Shown one piece after another: positions 14,521 through 23,070 of a DNA stretch of 54,866 bases. The position numbers and the translations under genes were made by a program. The notes beneath the pieces are model-generated. The model did not search any database and was not told where the DNA came from. It saw nothing but the letters and a program-made list of their open reading frames with translations. This DNA comes from a virus, in IMG/VR virus record IMGVR_UViG_3300013093_000004, positions 1 through 54,866 of that record; one strand, 5' to 3'. Positions within the stretch are counted from its first letter, which is position 1, and each line of letters starts with the position of its first letter.

Positions 14521-15020
14521 TGGACATTCGCTTTGACATCAAGAACGCGCGACAGGTCGGGCTGCGCTTTGACCAGTTTCCGCCCGAAATTTACGACGAT
14601 CTGCGCATCGCCATCAACGATCTGGCCCATCAGCTGTTTGCCTTGGTCCAATCCGAAACGCCTGATCTGACCGGACAACTGCGCGGCCAGGAAATGGTCC
14701 GCGTGTTCACCGATCCCAAAAAGATCACCGGGTCGGTCGCCGTGGTGACGCGTGACAAGCAATCGGCGATCAAAGCGGCGACGCTGGAATATGGCAGCAC
14801 CGGCAAATCGGTGAAGGTCAAAAGCAAAACCATGCGGCTGGACCACGTTTTTGACCACGTCTTGGACGAGCCGATGGAGGTTATCGTCAAGGCCTATAAT
14901 CGCACACCGAACGTCGAAGAATTCCGCTTTGAACGCGGCCCGCTGGAAGTGATGCAGCCGATCGTTGCCGCGCGGCTGAATGCGGTGGTTGCCGCCGCGG
15001 TCAAGGCCGCGAACGCATGA
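14520..15020 (+). CDS. HK97 gp10-like neck/tail-completion protein
   Basis: A 166-residue mixed alpha/beta protein with the gp10-like layout. A helical N terminus (IYDDLRIAINDLAHQLFALV) is followed by PDLTGQLRG, a beta core (KKITGSVAVVTRDKQS), the EYGSTGK signature and a C-terminal helix. The LEYGT-like motif preceding a basic stretch is typical of HK97 gp10 family neck proteins, which help join head and tail. It overlaps the connector before it and the tail-terminator candidate after it. Confidence 0.75.
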   Translation: MDIRFDIKNARQVGLRFDQFPPEIYDDLRIAINDLAHQLFALVQSETPDLTGQLRGQEMVRVFTDPKKITGSVAVVTRDKQSAIKAATLEYGSTGKSVKVKSKTMRLDHVFDHVLDEPMEVIVKAYNRTPNVEEFRFERGPLEVMQPIVAARLNAVVAAAVKAANA

Positions 15021-15691
15021 ACGCCGATTTCTACATGATCAAAACCGCGCTGCTCAATCAATTGACCGGCGCGGTCATGCCGACCTTTACCGCCGGGGCA
15101 ACGGCCAACAGTGCCACGCTTACCGCGCCCAGTTCGATCGCCGGCCTGTTTACCGGGCTGCCGGTGTTCGGCATCGGCGCGGCGGCTGGCGTCACCATCG
15201 CGGCAATCGCCGCCAATGGATCATCGATCACGCTGTCGCAGCCGATGACCACGGACACCGTTGGGACGACCACCGCATTCGGCGCCGGATTTGTGCAAAC
15301 CGGCGCGCGCGCGGTGCGGTGGAACGATGTTGCCGATCAACCCGCGCTGTTCTTGCGCCGCGTCGCCGTACACGACGATGAAGAAGGCGACGGCCTGGTG
15401 CGCACCGCGCTTGATTTTGAAGCGTGGATCTACAGCAACGCCGGCGCCGATGGCGATGTCGATCCCGATGTCACGCTGTCCGCGCTTGAACAATTGGTGC
15501 GCAACGCGATCAACCCCGATCTGCTGCCCCATGACAATGACGAAGGCCGGTTCACCCTCGCCACCGCGCTGGCAGCGCTGGGCCTGCCGCCTGCCTATTG
15601 GTGCCGGGTCACCGGGCATTCGATGATTTTCACCGGTGATCAGGGGCCGCAGGCCATCGCCCGCATCCCGATCCGCGTCACGCTCCCCTGA
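15017..15691 (+). CDS. Tail terminator-like protein with extra beta module
   Basis: The position (after gp10-like, before tail tube) and the C-terminal 120 residues (VAVHDDEEGDGLVRTALDFEAWIYSN and so on) fit a tail terminator that caps the tube at the neck. Between the N-terminal helix and that core lies an inserted beta module of about 75 residues (TFTAGATANSATLTAPSS, then SSITLSQPMTTDTVG), a pattern common as an add-on in phage virion proteins. The family call is by context, and the insertion is visible as Gly/Thr/Ala-rich strands. The start ATG overlaps the previous gene. Confidence 0.65.
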   Translation: MNADFYMIKTALLNQLTGAVMPTFTAGATANSATLTAPSSIAGLFTGLPVFGIGAAAGVTIAAIAANGSSITLSQPMTTDTVGTTTAFGAGFVQTGARAVRWNDVADQPALFLRRVAVHDDEEGDGLVRTALDFEAWIYSNAGADGDVDPDVTLSALEQLVRNAINPDLLPHDNDEGRFTLATALAALGLPPAYWCRVTGHSMIFTGDQGPQAIARIPIRVTLP

Positions 15692-15710
15692 TCCTGAAAG
15701 GACCGCTGCA

Positions 15711-16016
15711 ATGTCCACCAACGCCGACATCGTCAATGGCTGGTTCGCCGACCGGCTGGCCAATGGCCCGATCGCACGCAATACCGAAGCATACAATCAG
15801 GCTCAAGCCGCGCTGACCGATCTGATCGCCCGGCTGGATGCTGCCGCCGCGCCCGCGCCGGCCGACGCTGCAGCCACGCCCGCCACGCCGTCCAAGCCGA
15901 CCGCAGCGCAAAAGGCAGCGGCCAAGATCGCCGCCGACGCTGCCGTGTTGTCGGCCGATGAAGCGGCTGTGGCTCAAGATACCGCGTCGGCCTCGACTGG
16001 CTCGACTGCCGCGTAA
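15711..16016 (+). CDS. Small Ala/Pro-rich protein before the tail tube
   Basis: 101 residues from ATG 15711 (GAAAGGA upstream). The first 40 residues are helical (ADIVNGWFADRLANGPIARN, then AYNQAQAALTDLIARLDAA). The rest is a low-complexity Ala/Pro/Lys/Thr region, likely disordered. I recognise no family. It may be a minor or assembly protein of the head-tail joint. Confidence 0.6.
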   Translation: MSTNADIVNGWFADRLANGPIARNTEAYNQAQAALTDLIARLDAAAAPAPADAAATPATPSKPTAAQKAAAKIAADAAVLSADEAAVAQDTASASTGSTAA

Positions 16017-16034
16017 CCAGCGCGGTTTTGGAAT

Positions 16035-16054
16035 ACCCCGACGGTGTTGTCGGG
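16035..16054 (+). other. Hairpin before the tail-tube gene
   Basis: CCCCGAC (16035-16041), loop GGTGTT, GTCGGGG (16048-16054) form a perfect 7-bp stem in the 117-base gap before the tail-tube gene. An alternative GGGG/CCCC pairing follows it. No T tract is present. It is likely another RNA element that separates a highly expressed virion gene. Confidence 0.5.
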
Positions 16055-16133
16055 GCACGCCCCTAACGGCCCTTGGGCAAGGCTGCTGACCCCGCTGTGA
16101 AGCGCACGTCCTTCCCATCGATGGAGCCCCCAC

Positions 16134-16895
16134 ATGACCGTCCTGAATGGCAAACCGACTTTCGGCGTTGGCCGCGCCTTCGCCATCCCGAATGTCACCA
16201 ATCCGACCCCAACCCGCCTGCTGATCCCGCAGAGCCAGTCGATCGACATCAAATCCAAGGTGGAAGAACTGTTCGGCGAAAACATCTTTGCCGAAGCGAC
16301 CGCCAAGGGTGAAACGTCGATCACCGGCAAAGTCGAATACGGCAAATCGGTGGCCAGCGTGCTGGCCAACATCATCAGCGGCGATGGCTCGACCACCGGC
16401 AGCTATGCCGAAGCGGACAAAGAAGCTGGCACCGTTCCGGCCAGCACGCCCTACACTTATACCGCCGTCAATGCCGCCACGTTTCTGTTTGACCTGGGCG
16501 TGCGCAATGTCACGACCGGCGCGATCTATTCGTGCGTGGCCAGCGGCAGCGAGGTCGCGGGCAAAAGCTATTCGGTCGCGGCCGGCGTCTACAAATTTGC
16601 CGCGCTCGATGCCAATGCCAACGTGCAGGTATCCTACGCCTATTCGGTCACTGCATCGGGCGTGACGGTCAATCTGGCCAACCAGGTGCAGGGCCCGTCG
16701 ACCAGCTTTGAAGCGGTGCACGTGTTCCCGTGGGGTACCGAACAGGACATGGTGGTGCTCAACAACTGCATCGCGTCCAGCAGCAGCCTGCTGTCGGCCA
16801 AAAAGAGCGGCTTCGGCATGTCGACGCTCGATTACACCGCTGCGGTGAACGCCAGCGGCACGCTGGGCACCATCACGTTCGCCGAACAGAACTGA
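16134..16895 (+). CDS. Major tail tube protein
   Basis: The 253 residues start behind ATCGATGGAGCCCCC, almost the same leader as the capsid gene. The N-terminal half has tube-protein features (TPTRLLIPQSQSIDIKSKVEE, in shorter words RLLIPQSQSIDIKSK, then LFGENIFAEATAKGETSITGK). Residues 100-172 are a beta module shared with the connector (VPASTPYTYTAVNAATFLFD), and the end closes the tube fold (TSFEAVHVFPWGTEQDM). It polymerises around the tape measure. The role is supported by order: terminator, tube, chaperones with frameshift, tape measure. Confidence 0.85.
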   Translation: MTVLNGKPTFGVGRAFAIPNVTNPTPTRLLIPQSQSIDIKSKVEELFGENIFAEATAKGETSITGKVEYGKSVASVLANIISGDGSTTGSYAEADKEAGTVPASTPYTYTAVNAATFLFDLGVRNVTTGAIYSCVASGSEVAGKSYSVAAGVYKFAALDANANVQVSYAYSVTASGVTVNLANQVQGPSTSFEAVHVFPWGTEQDMVVLNNCIASSSSLLSAKKSGFGMSTLDYTAAVNASGTLGTITFAEQN

Positions 16896-16913
16896 TCAGG
16901 GGCCTGATCCGGC

Positions 16914-17285
16914 ATGATCGCCCGCACCATCGACGAACGCCGCGCGCTGGGTCGCGCGCGGCGGCTGGTGTTTCAGAACATCGCCAACGGTGTGCCGATC
17001 GAACGCATCCGCGAAGACATGCGCCTGTCCGATATCGAAATCGAACAGGCGCGTGGCTTTGTCGCGCGCAAGATCTTGGAAAACCGCACCCTGCGCCGGC
17101 AACCGCCAATTCCCTGTCTGACGCAGGCGGAAATCCGGTTTCACCGCCGCGCACTGTTGGGCACGCTGTCGCTGATCGGTGATGTCGACCTGTCCACCGA
17201 CTTGATCCTTTCAAAGCTGCTGGTCCAATCGATCGATCATCCCAGCATGCTGGAAGAAGCAAAACAACGGATGGACGCTGCATGA
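16914..17285 (+). CDS. Hypothetical tail-module protein with HTH-like N terminus
   Basis: 123 residues between tail tube and tail chaperone. The first half is helical and resembles an HTH (GRARRLVFQNIANGVPIERI, then REDMRLSDIEIEQARGFV). The second half includes FHRRALLGTLSLIGDVD. It overlaps the chaperone start. Phages of this type often have such a gene here, possibly a tube chaperone or assembly factor. A regulatory role is less likely inside a late operon. No family is assigned. Confidence 0.65.
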   Translation: MIARTIDERRALGRARRLVFQNIANGVPIERIREDMRLSDIEIEQARGFVARKILENRTLRRQPPIPCLTQAEIRFHRRALLGTLSLIGDVDLSTDLILSKLLVQSIDHPSMLEEAKQRMDAA

Positions 17286-17695
17286 TCACCCATCGCGATA
17301 TCACTCTGGGATTTGAAACCTTTCGTGTTCCGCCGCTGCCCATCCGGTGGAATCGAGAGGTCTATCCGCTGTGCGCTCGCCTTAGCGAATCCGATCTCGA
17401 AACGCGTTGGCTGGTGCACCAAGGCAAACTGCGGTTTGACGATCAGGAATTCGCTGATCTGTGCGATATCGCCTGGTACCTGACCCGCGCTGCCGGTGCC
17501 GAATTCGATCGAGCCACGTTCGATGCCTGGCCGATCAATTCGGTGCAACTGATGTTGGCGTTTTATGCGGCGCGCTATCAGACCGGGGTGTGGATTCCAG
17601 TCGAGGCCCCGGATGGCGCAGGCAAAGAGCCGGACCAACAGCCGGGGGAATCGATCGGGGAGCCGGAACCCCGAAAAAAACGCCGCCGCAAATAG
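17282..17695 (+). CDS. Tail assembly chaperone, short form (G-like)
   Basis: This 137-residue protein occupies the slot of lambda G: after the tube, before the tape measure, with an overlapping out-of-frame continuation. Its body is helical (LSESDLETRWLVHQGKLRFD, then DLCDIAWYLTRAAGAEF). It ends EPRKKRRRK, where the Arg-Lys codons come from the slippery A-run. Chaperones of this kind coat the tape measure during tail assembly and do not stay in the virion. The identity rests on position and on the frameshift signature rather than on sequence similarity. Confidence 0.8.
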   Translation: MITHRDITLGFETFRVPPLPIRWNREVYPLCARLSESDLETRWLVHQGKLRFDDQEFADLCDIAWYLTRAAGAEFDRATFDAWPINSVQLMLAFYAARYQTGVWIPVEAPDGAGKEPDQQPGESIGEPEPRKKRRRK

Positions 17696-17949
17696 ATTTC
17701 AATCGGATTTTGGCGAAGCTGGTGCGCTATTTTCACCAGCCTGCCGAATACTGGCTCGATCACTGCACCATGCAGGATTGGCGCGACATCTATGCCCGCG
17801 AATTGATGGAATTACCCCCGATCGACCACTGGGGGGCCGTCTGGTTCAAACACGAGCCGCCAAATGAACCTTCGCCTGCTGCGTCCGCGTCGGCCGCCGG
17901 GCTCGAAGCTGAAGAATGGCGTTCCGATCTGCCGGACGTGACGGAGTAA
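17282..17949 (+). CDS. Tail assembly chaperone, -1 frameshift fusion (GT-like)
   Basis: Ribosomes that slip back one base at the seven A's (17674-17680) continue with ACG CCG CCG CAA ATA and read the -1 frame to the TGA at 17949. This adds 89 residues to the first 133 for a 222-residue product. The added part is credible protein (LAKLVRYFHQPAEYWLDHCT, then WRDIYARELMELPPI) and has no start of its own in a sensible place. This is the lambda G/GT arrangement, in which the fusion bridges tape measure and tube protein. The ratio would depend on the slip rate. Confidence 0.8.
17657..17680 (+). other. Slippery site for -1 programmed frameshift
   Basis: In the zero frame the sequence is CGA AAA AAA CGC, giving the heptamer A_AAA_AAA (17674-17680). 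A Shine-Dalgarno-like GGGGAG (17657-17662) lies eleven bases upstream, a known stimulator of bacterial -1 shifting. The GCC-rich sequence behind it may add structure. Confidence 0.8.
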
Positions 17950-17955
17950 ACGGCT

Positions 17956-20907
17956 ATGGCCAACAACATTGCCGTTCAGATCACCGCTGACGTCGCCGAT
18001 CTGACCGCAAAATCGGCGATCGCGCGCGCCGATATGGCCGCCACGACCAAGGCGCTGAACGACCTGGCCAAGCAAGCGCGCGGCACGGCCATGACAACCG
18101 AATTGCAAACCTCATTGTTGCAAGCCGGCGATGCGGCGGCCAAAGCCAAAAACCAATACGCGGCGATCACCCAAGAATTGACAAAAATGCGGCCCGCTGC
18201 CGAAGGCGCTATGCACGGATCTGCCGGCGTAACGCGCGAGCTGCTGGTGATGGGTCGCGAACTGTCGCGCGGCAATTTCAACCGCATGGCTGGCAGTGCC
18301 ACAATTCTGGCGGGTCGGCTGGGCGTCCTGACCCCTGCGGTCATCATGACGGTCGGCGCCATCGCCGCCTTGGCTGCGCCGTTCGTTGCGTTTGCTGTCG
18401 CCGCTGAACAAGGCAGCCAGGAAGCGGCCAAATTCAAAAACGCGATCGAGGCGACCAACGGCTATGCCGGGGTAACCGAATCGCAATTGCAGAACCTGTC
18501 GCGCAGCATGGCGACCTGGGCGCATGTCGGTATCGGCGCGGCCAATGAAGCGTTGATGAAGATCGTCGCATCGGGTCATTTTTCCGGCGACACCATGCGG
18601 CTGGTCGGCGAAGACGCGGTACGCATGGGCCAACTGACCGGCCAATCTGCTGACAAATTCATCGACGAGTTCGACAAAATGAAATCCGGCGTGGCCAAGT
18701 TCGCGCAGGAATACAACGATCAGTACCATCAGCTATCGCTGGCCCAGTTTGAATATATCCGCACACTGGAAGAACAAGGCCGCAAAGAAGAGGCCGAATA
18801 CGCGCTTGCCCAGAACGTTTACAATTACCTCGGCAAGCAGGCGCCGCAAAACCTCGGGTATCTGGAATCGGCGTGGCATTCTTTGTCGAAAGCGGCTTCC
18901 GACGCGTGGGATTCGATGAAGGCATGGGGGCGCAACAGCAACCAGGATCAAATCGATGATTTGAACCAGCGGATTGCGCTGATGAAGCGCGACCCGAACG
19001 CCAACAAGGGTGGTGCGGTTTCGCGGGAAATTGCCGGGTTGGAACGCCAGCTGCAGTTGGTCCAACAGCGCGAAGCGAGCGAACAGCGCGCAGCCGCCTC
19101 GCGCGCCGAACAAGCCCGCACGCAAAGCGATGGTGTCGATGCCGCAGCCAGGTTGGCTGAAAAGTTCGAAGCATCCAAGACCAGCGGCGAAAAGCTGAAA
19201 AAGGCGATCGCTGATATCAACAACGATCTGGCCAAAGCGGTCAAGGCCGATCCCGCCAATGCTGCGCGGTATGAAGCAGAGGCTGCCGCGGCGCGTGCGC
19301 AAGCGCAAAAATCCGATACCCCGCATGCGCCCAAAGTTCATGACGATATCGTCGCGCAATGGACCGAACAGCTTCACGCGCAGGAAATCGCCAGCAAAGA
19401 CTTTTTCAAGGACAACACCGCCGACGAACTGGCGTTCTGGCAATCAAAGCTGGCGCTGGTCGCCAAGGGGTCCAAGGATTGGTTGGCAGTCCAGACCAAG
19501 ATTTATGAACTCAGCAAAACGATGGCGCATCAGGCTTATGACGCCAAGATCGCCGATTACAATGAACAAATCGCCGCCGCTCGCGACAATTGGTCGAAAG
19601 AGCAAGCCGATATTCAGGCCAAGCTTTCCTATGTCAAATCGACTCAGGGCGAACAAAGCCGCGCCTACAAAGACGCCCACCGCGAACTGGAAACCGCCCA
19701 GCGCGAGCACGACGATCGCGAATTGCGCGAAGCGCAGGAACACACCAAGCGGCTGTACGATGACCTGAAAATCCGCATCGATGCTCAGGCCAAGGCGCGC
19801 GAAGACGATGCCCGCGCGGCTGAGGCGGTGGTCAAGGGCAATGCCGGCGCGACCCCGTTCGGCGAAATCGCTGCGCAGCGCCAACTGGCTGAAATCCATC
19901 GCCAGTTGACCGAACAGAAGATTGCCGACAACGAAACGCTCTACGCTTCGCAATCGGCGGGGCTGCAAGCCGATATCGACAAGGCTGCCGCGCTCTATAA
20001 CGGCGACCAAAGCAAATATCAGGCGCTGCTCGATGCCAAGGCCAAGGCGGACCAGCAATACGCCGCGCGCAAACAGGAACTCGATGCCCAATTGCGCATG
20101 CAGTCCATTCAGGACATGCAGGCCCTGCAAAACACCTATGCCAGCTATATCAGCGGGACGGTCAATGCCACGGTTACCGGGTTCAGCAAGATGATCGGCG
20201 GCCAGGAATCGTGGCGCAACCTTGGCATAAGCATCTATCAGTCAATGGTCCGCGAGGCGGAACAGCAGATTGAAAAGCTGGTCACCAACTGGATTGTTCA
20301 GCACGTTTTCATGACCGCCGAACAGCGCGCCGAACTGGCCGCGCAGAAGGCTGCACACGCGGCAAGCGAGGCGGCCAAGACGGCGACAACCACCACCAGC
20401 ACTGCCGCGCAAACATCGGCAGTAGTGGCCGGCGGAGCGACGCAGACTGCTGCGATGATGGCAACGACCAAGGCACAAGTCGCGTTGCTGGCCGGCCTCG
20501 CTGGCGCCGGCGGCGTTGCTTCAATGGCAGCGGCACCCTGGCCGATCGATATGACTGCGCCCGCGTTCGGCGCTTCGATGGCGGCATCCGCGATGTCGTT
20601 CGGTGCGTTCGAAAAAGGGCTCGACATCGTGCCCAACGACATGATCGCGCAAGTCCACGAGGGCGAGCGCATCATTCCAAAGGCCGATAACTCCGCTCTG
20701 ATCAATCTGGCCGCGCGCGGCGCCGGGATGGCTGGTGGCGCCGGCTCGGCCGGCGGCGCGGCTGGCGGCGACACCCATAACCACTTCGCGCCAGTCATTC
20801 ATGCCAATGGCGTCGATCCCAAATCGGTGATGCAGGCGCTGGAAAGCAACTTTGGTGATTTCACCAGTCTGCTGAAGCGAGCAGCGCGCAACGGTGCTTT
20901 CCGCTGA
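17956..20907 (+). CDS. Tail length tape measure protein
   Basis: 983 residues, the largest gene, following the chaperones. The N-terminal region is helical (NNIAVQITADVADLTAKSAI). Hydrophobic segments appear around residues 125-160 (VIMTVGAIAALAAPFVAFAV). There are long coiled coils from about 330 to 720, a Thr/Ala-rich stretch and a Gly-rich end. The C terminus has the tape-measure-like GAFEKGLDIVPNDMIAQVHE, then GERIIPK. The tape measure sets tail length, probably near 145 nm at about 1.5 angstrom per residue, and may help DNA cross the membrane. RBS CGGAG at 17942. Confidence 0.92.
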   Translation: MANNIAVQITADVADLTAKSAIARADMAATTKALNDLAKQARGTAMTTELQTSLLQAGDAAAKAKNQYAAITQELTKMRPAAEGAMHGSAGVTRELLVMGRELSRGNFNRMAGSATILAGRLGVLTPAVIMTVGAIAALAAPFVAFAVAAEQGSQEAAKFKNAIEATNGYAGVTESQLQNLSRSMATWAHVGIGAANEALMKIVASGHFSGDTMRLVGEDAVRMGQLTGQSADKFIDEFDKMKSGVAKFAQEYNDQYHQLSLAQFEYIRTLEEQGRKEEAEYALAQNVYNYLGKQAPQNLGYLESAWHSLSKAASDAWDSMKAWGRNSNQDQIDDLNQRIALMKRDPNANKGGAVSREIAGLERQLQLVQQREASEQRAAASRAEQARTQSDGVDAAARLAEKFEASKTSGEKLKKAIADINNDLAKAVKADPANAARYEAEAAAARAQAQKSDTPHAPKVHDDIVAQWTEQLHAQEIASKDFFKDNTADELAFWQSKLALVAKGSKDWLAVQTKIYELSKTMAHQAYDAKIADYNEQIAAARDNWSKEQADIQAKLSYVKSTQGEQSRAYKDAHRELETAQREHDDRELREAQEHTKRLYDDLKIRIDAQAKAREDDARAAEAVVKGNAGATPFGEIAAQRQLAEIHRQLTEQKIADNETLYASQSAGLQADIDKAAALYNGDQSKYQALLDAKAKADQQYAARKQELDAQLRMQSIQDMQALQNTYASYISGTVNATVTGFSKMIGGQESWRNLGISIYQSMVREAEQQIEKLVTNWIVQHVFMTAEQRAELAAQKAAHAASEAAKTATTTTSTAAQTSAVVAGGATQTAAMMATTKAQVALLAGLAGAGGVASMAAAPWPIDMTAPAFGASMAASAMSFGAFEKGLDIVPNDMIAQVHEGERIIPKADNSALINLAARGAGMAGGAGSAGGAAGGDTHNHFAPVIHANGVDPKSVMQALESNFGDFTSLLKRAARNGAFR

Positions 20908-20908
20908 C

Positions 20909-21571
20909 ATGACGCTCCCCATCTATCCCGGCAGCGATCTGTTGAAAGGGCTGTCTTACAGCTCGAAATGGGATTCGCAGTTCTTCAATCAGAACGCCAC
21001 CGCTGCTGACGGCGCGTCGGTCAGCGTTGGCATCGCCAAGTACCCGCTGCATACGTTCGAATTGACCTACAAATTCCTGCGCGACGGGCCGGATTGGCAG
21101 GATGTGCTGTCGGCGCTGGAATTCCGCACCATGAAGGGGTTTCACCTCGCCATGGCCGGTTCGCTGAACCGGTTTCTCTATCGCAACCCCGACGATTCGC
21201 AGGTCTGGCAGCAATCAATCGGCACCGGCGACGGATCTACCACCACGTTTACTCTGGTGCGCACGTTCGGCGCCAATGGCTTTTTCGGCACCGAACCGGT
21301 CGGCCAGGTCGATACCACGTCAATCAATGTCTATCTGGGCGGATCGTCCACGCCGATCAACCCGACGCTCTATACCATCAGCACCGCCAACCCGGTGGCA
21401 AACACGATCACGTTCGCCACTGCGCCGGCGGCTGGCACCGCGATCGCGGTCGACATGGCCTATTGGTATTATTGCAGATTACCGAACGATAACGGCGTGT
21501 TTGAAAAGTTCATGGGCCGGCTGTGGCAGATCGGCAAGGTGCAGATCGCCAGTTGCCGCCCTGGTACGTGA
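20909..21571 (+). CDS. DUF2460 distal tail protein (GTA gp12-like)
   Basis: The 220-residue protein matches DUF2460: PIYPGSDLLKGLSYSSKWDS near the start, VEL-like strands (YPLHTFELTYKFLRDGPDW), LEFRTMKGFHLAMAG, then a GTGDGSTTTFTLVRTFG module and a strand end with GVFEKFMGRLWQIGKVQI. This family is the distal tail ring in gene transfer agents and related siphophages. It begins one base after the tape measure stop. An earlier TTG at 20894 is in frame but lies inside the tape measure gene. Confidence 0.85.
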   Translation: MTLPIYPGSDLLKGLSYSSKWDSQFFNQNATAADGASVSVGIAKYPLHTFELTYKFLRDGPDWQDVLSALEFRTMKGFHLAMAGSLNRFLYRNPDDSQVWQQSIGTGDGSTTTFTLVRTFGANGFFGTEPVGQVDTTSINVYLGGSSTPINPTLYTISTANPVANTITFATAPAAGTAIAVDMAYWYYCRLPNDNGVFEKFMGRLWQIGKVQIASCRPGT

Positions 21572-21589
21572 TCAGGGGGATGATCCGCC

Positions 21590-22516
21590 ATGCTCCTGAT
21601 ATTTGCCACGAACGGCGCGGCGGCGGCCAACAGCAACGCATTTTTGCGCAATTGGCCCGCGCCCTTGGTCGCCGCGATCAACGCCCGGGCAATCCGCTAT
21701 CGGGCAAAGCTCTATACCATCACGCTGGTGGGCGGCGGCACGTTGACCTGGACCGATTTCGATACCGATCTGGTCTATGCCGGCACGGTTTTTCAGTCGA
21801 AAGCGGCTTTCCTGTCAAAGCCATCGTGGAAAGTCAGCAACACGATGGAGGTGCCCGAACTGTCGCTGAAAATCAGCAGTTTCAACACCGCCTTTGACGG
21901 TGGCGGCACGCTGGAATTGCAGATCCACAGCGGATTGCTCGATGGCGCAACGTTCCTGATGCAGGAATGCATGATGGGCGTCGATTGCAACCCGAACACG
22001 TTGGGCGTGGGCCCGCTGTTCGGTGGCAAGATCGCCGGCATCGACCTTGACGGTGTGACCGCGACGATCGCCGCCAAGGGCAAGATCAACGATCTCGATC
22101 AATATGTGCCGCGCAACCTGTACCAGGTGCCGTGCAACCACGCGTTTTGTGATCCCGGCTGTTCCTTGTCGGCGGCCAGTTTCACCAGCAGTTTCACCAT
22201 GGGCGGCGTGCCCAGCACGTCGTTCATCCCATGGGCCAGTGCGCCGTCGAATGCCGCAGCCTATCAGAATGGCACATTGGTCATCACCAATGGCCCGGCA
22301 TCGGGATCACGGCGCACGATCGCTGCGGCTTCCAGCGCTGGGCTGACCTTGGGCTATCCGCTGCCGTTTCTGCCGGTTGCAGGCAACAGTTTTACCGCGT
22401 TCCAAGGGTGCGACAAGACGCTTAATTCGGGCAGCAGCCAAAGCTGCACCGCCTATTCCAACACCGCCCATTTTCGCGGCTTTCGCGACGTTCCGCCGCC
22501 CGCTTCCGCTTATTGA
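21590..22516 (+). CDS. Tail hub protein (DUF2163 / BR0599 family, GTA gp13-like)
   Basis: 308 residues with the two parts of the family. The DUF2163 half shows LYTITLVGGGTLTWTDFDTD and LSLKISSFNTAFDGGGTLEL. The BR0599-like C terminus has a cysteine pattern: VPCNHAFCDPGCS, then FQGCDKTLNSGSSQSCT, then HFRGFRDVPPP. In gene transfer agents and lambda L the corresponding tail-hub cysteines hold an iron-sulfur cluster, which these cysteines could do as well; that is inference. The gene lies between DUF2460 and NlpC/P60, the normal order. Confidence 0.85.
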   Translation: MLLIFATNGAAAANSNAFLRNWPAPLVAAINARAIRYRAKLYTITLVGGGTLTWTDFDTDLVYAGTVFQSKAAFLSKPSWKVSNTMEVPELSLKISSFNTAFDGGGTLELQIHSGLLDGATFLMQECMMGVDCNPNTLGVGPLFGGKIAGIDLDGVTATIAAKGKINDLDQYVPRNLYQVPCNHAFCDPGCSLSAASFTSSFTMGGVPSTSFIPWASAPSNAAAYQNGTLVITNGPASGSRRTIAAASSAGLTLGYPLPFLPVAGNSFTAFQGCDKTLNSGSSQSCTAYSNTAHFRGFRDVPPPASAY

Positions 22517-22530
22517 CGATCGGGGAACCG

Positions 22531-23070
22531 ATGCAGATCACCCGCCAGGGCGAAACCCTGCTGGTCCCCGCGCCGGGGGGCTACGAAACCTATACTTTTC
22601 GCAGCGAGGAAGAGGCTGCGGCGCGCGTCGCGCTGATGGCAGAGGCGCTGTCATGGATCGGGACGCCCTACGCCAACTGCGGCGATGTCAAAGGGCCCGG
22701 CGGCGCGGTCGATTGCGCCATGCTGCTGACCCGTTGCGTCATCGATACCGGGTTGATCGCACCGTTCGACCCCCGGCCCTATCCGCCGCAATGGCACGTC
22801 CATCATGATCGCGAACTGTTCATCGAATTCCTGACCGATCGGCTGGGCGCGCACGAGATCGATGCCCCGCGCCCTGGCGATATCGCGGTGGTCAAATTTC
22901 ACCGCACCTATGCGCACGGCACGATCATGCTGAACAGCGTCGAAATGGTGCACGCCTGGTCGGGATATCGCATGGTCGCGCGCACCCGCCGCGACGAAGG
23001 TCAATTCCTGACCGCGCTGGGCGTGCCCCGCCCAACGCGCTATTTTGATCTGTGGAGCGTGAAGGCATGA
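22531..23070 (+). CDS. NlpC/P60 tail-tip peptidase (GTA gp14-like)
   Basis: The 179-residue protein has the NlpC/P60 triad: Cys62 in GGAVDCAMLL, His129 in YAHGTIML and His141 in VHAWSGYR. The preceding WIGTPYANCG is typical. The enzyme is thought to cut peptidoglycan peptides at the tail tip during entry. Start chosen at ATG 22531 behind CGGGGA; a TTG at 22513 overlapping the previous stop is possible. It overlaps the J-like gene downstream by ATGA. Confidence 0.88.
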   Translation: MQITRQGETLLVPAPGGYETYTFRSEEEAAARVALMAEALSWIGTPYANCGDVKGPGGAVDCAMLLTRCVIDTGLIAPFDPRPYPPQWHVHHDRELFIEFLTDRLGAHEIDAPRPGDIAVVKFHRTYAHGTIMLNSVEMVHAWSGYRMVARTRRDEGQFLTALGVPRPTRYFDLWSVKA

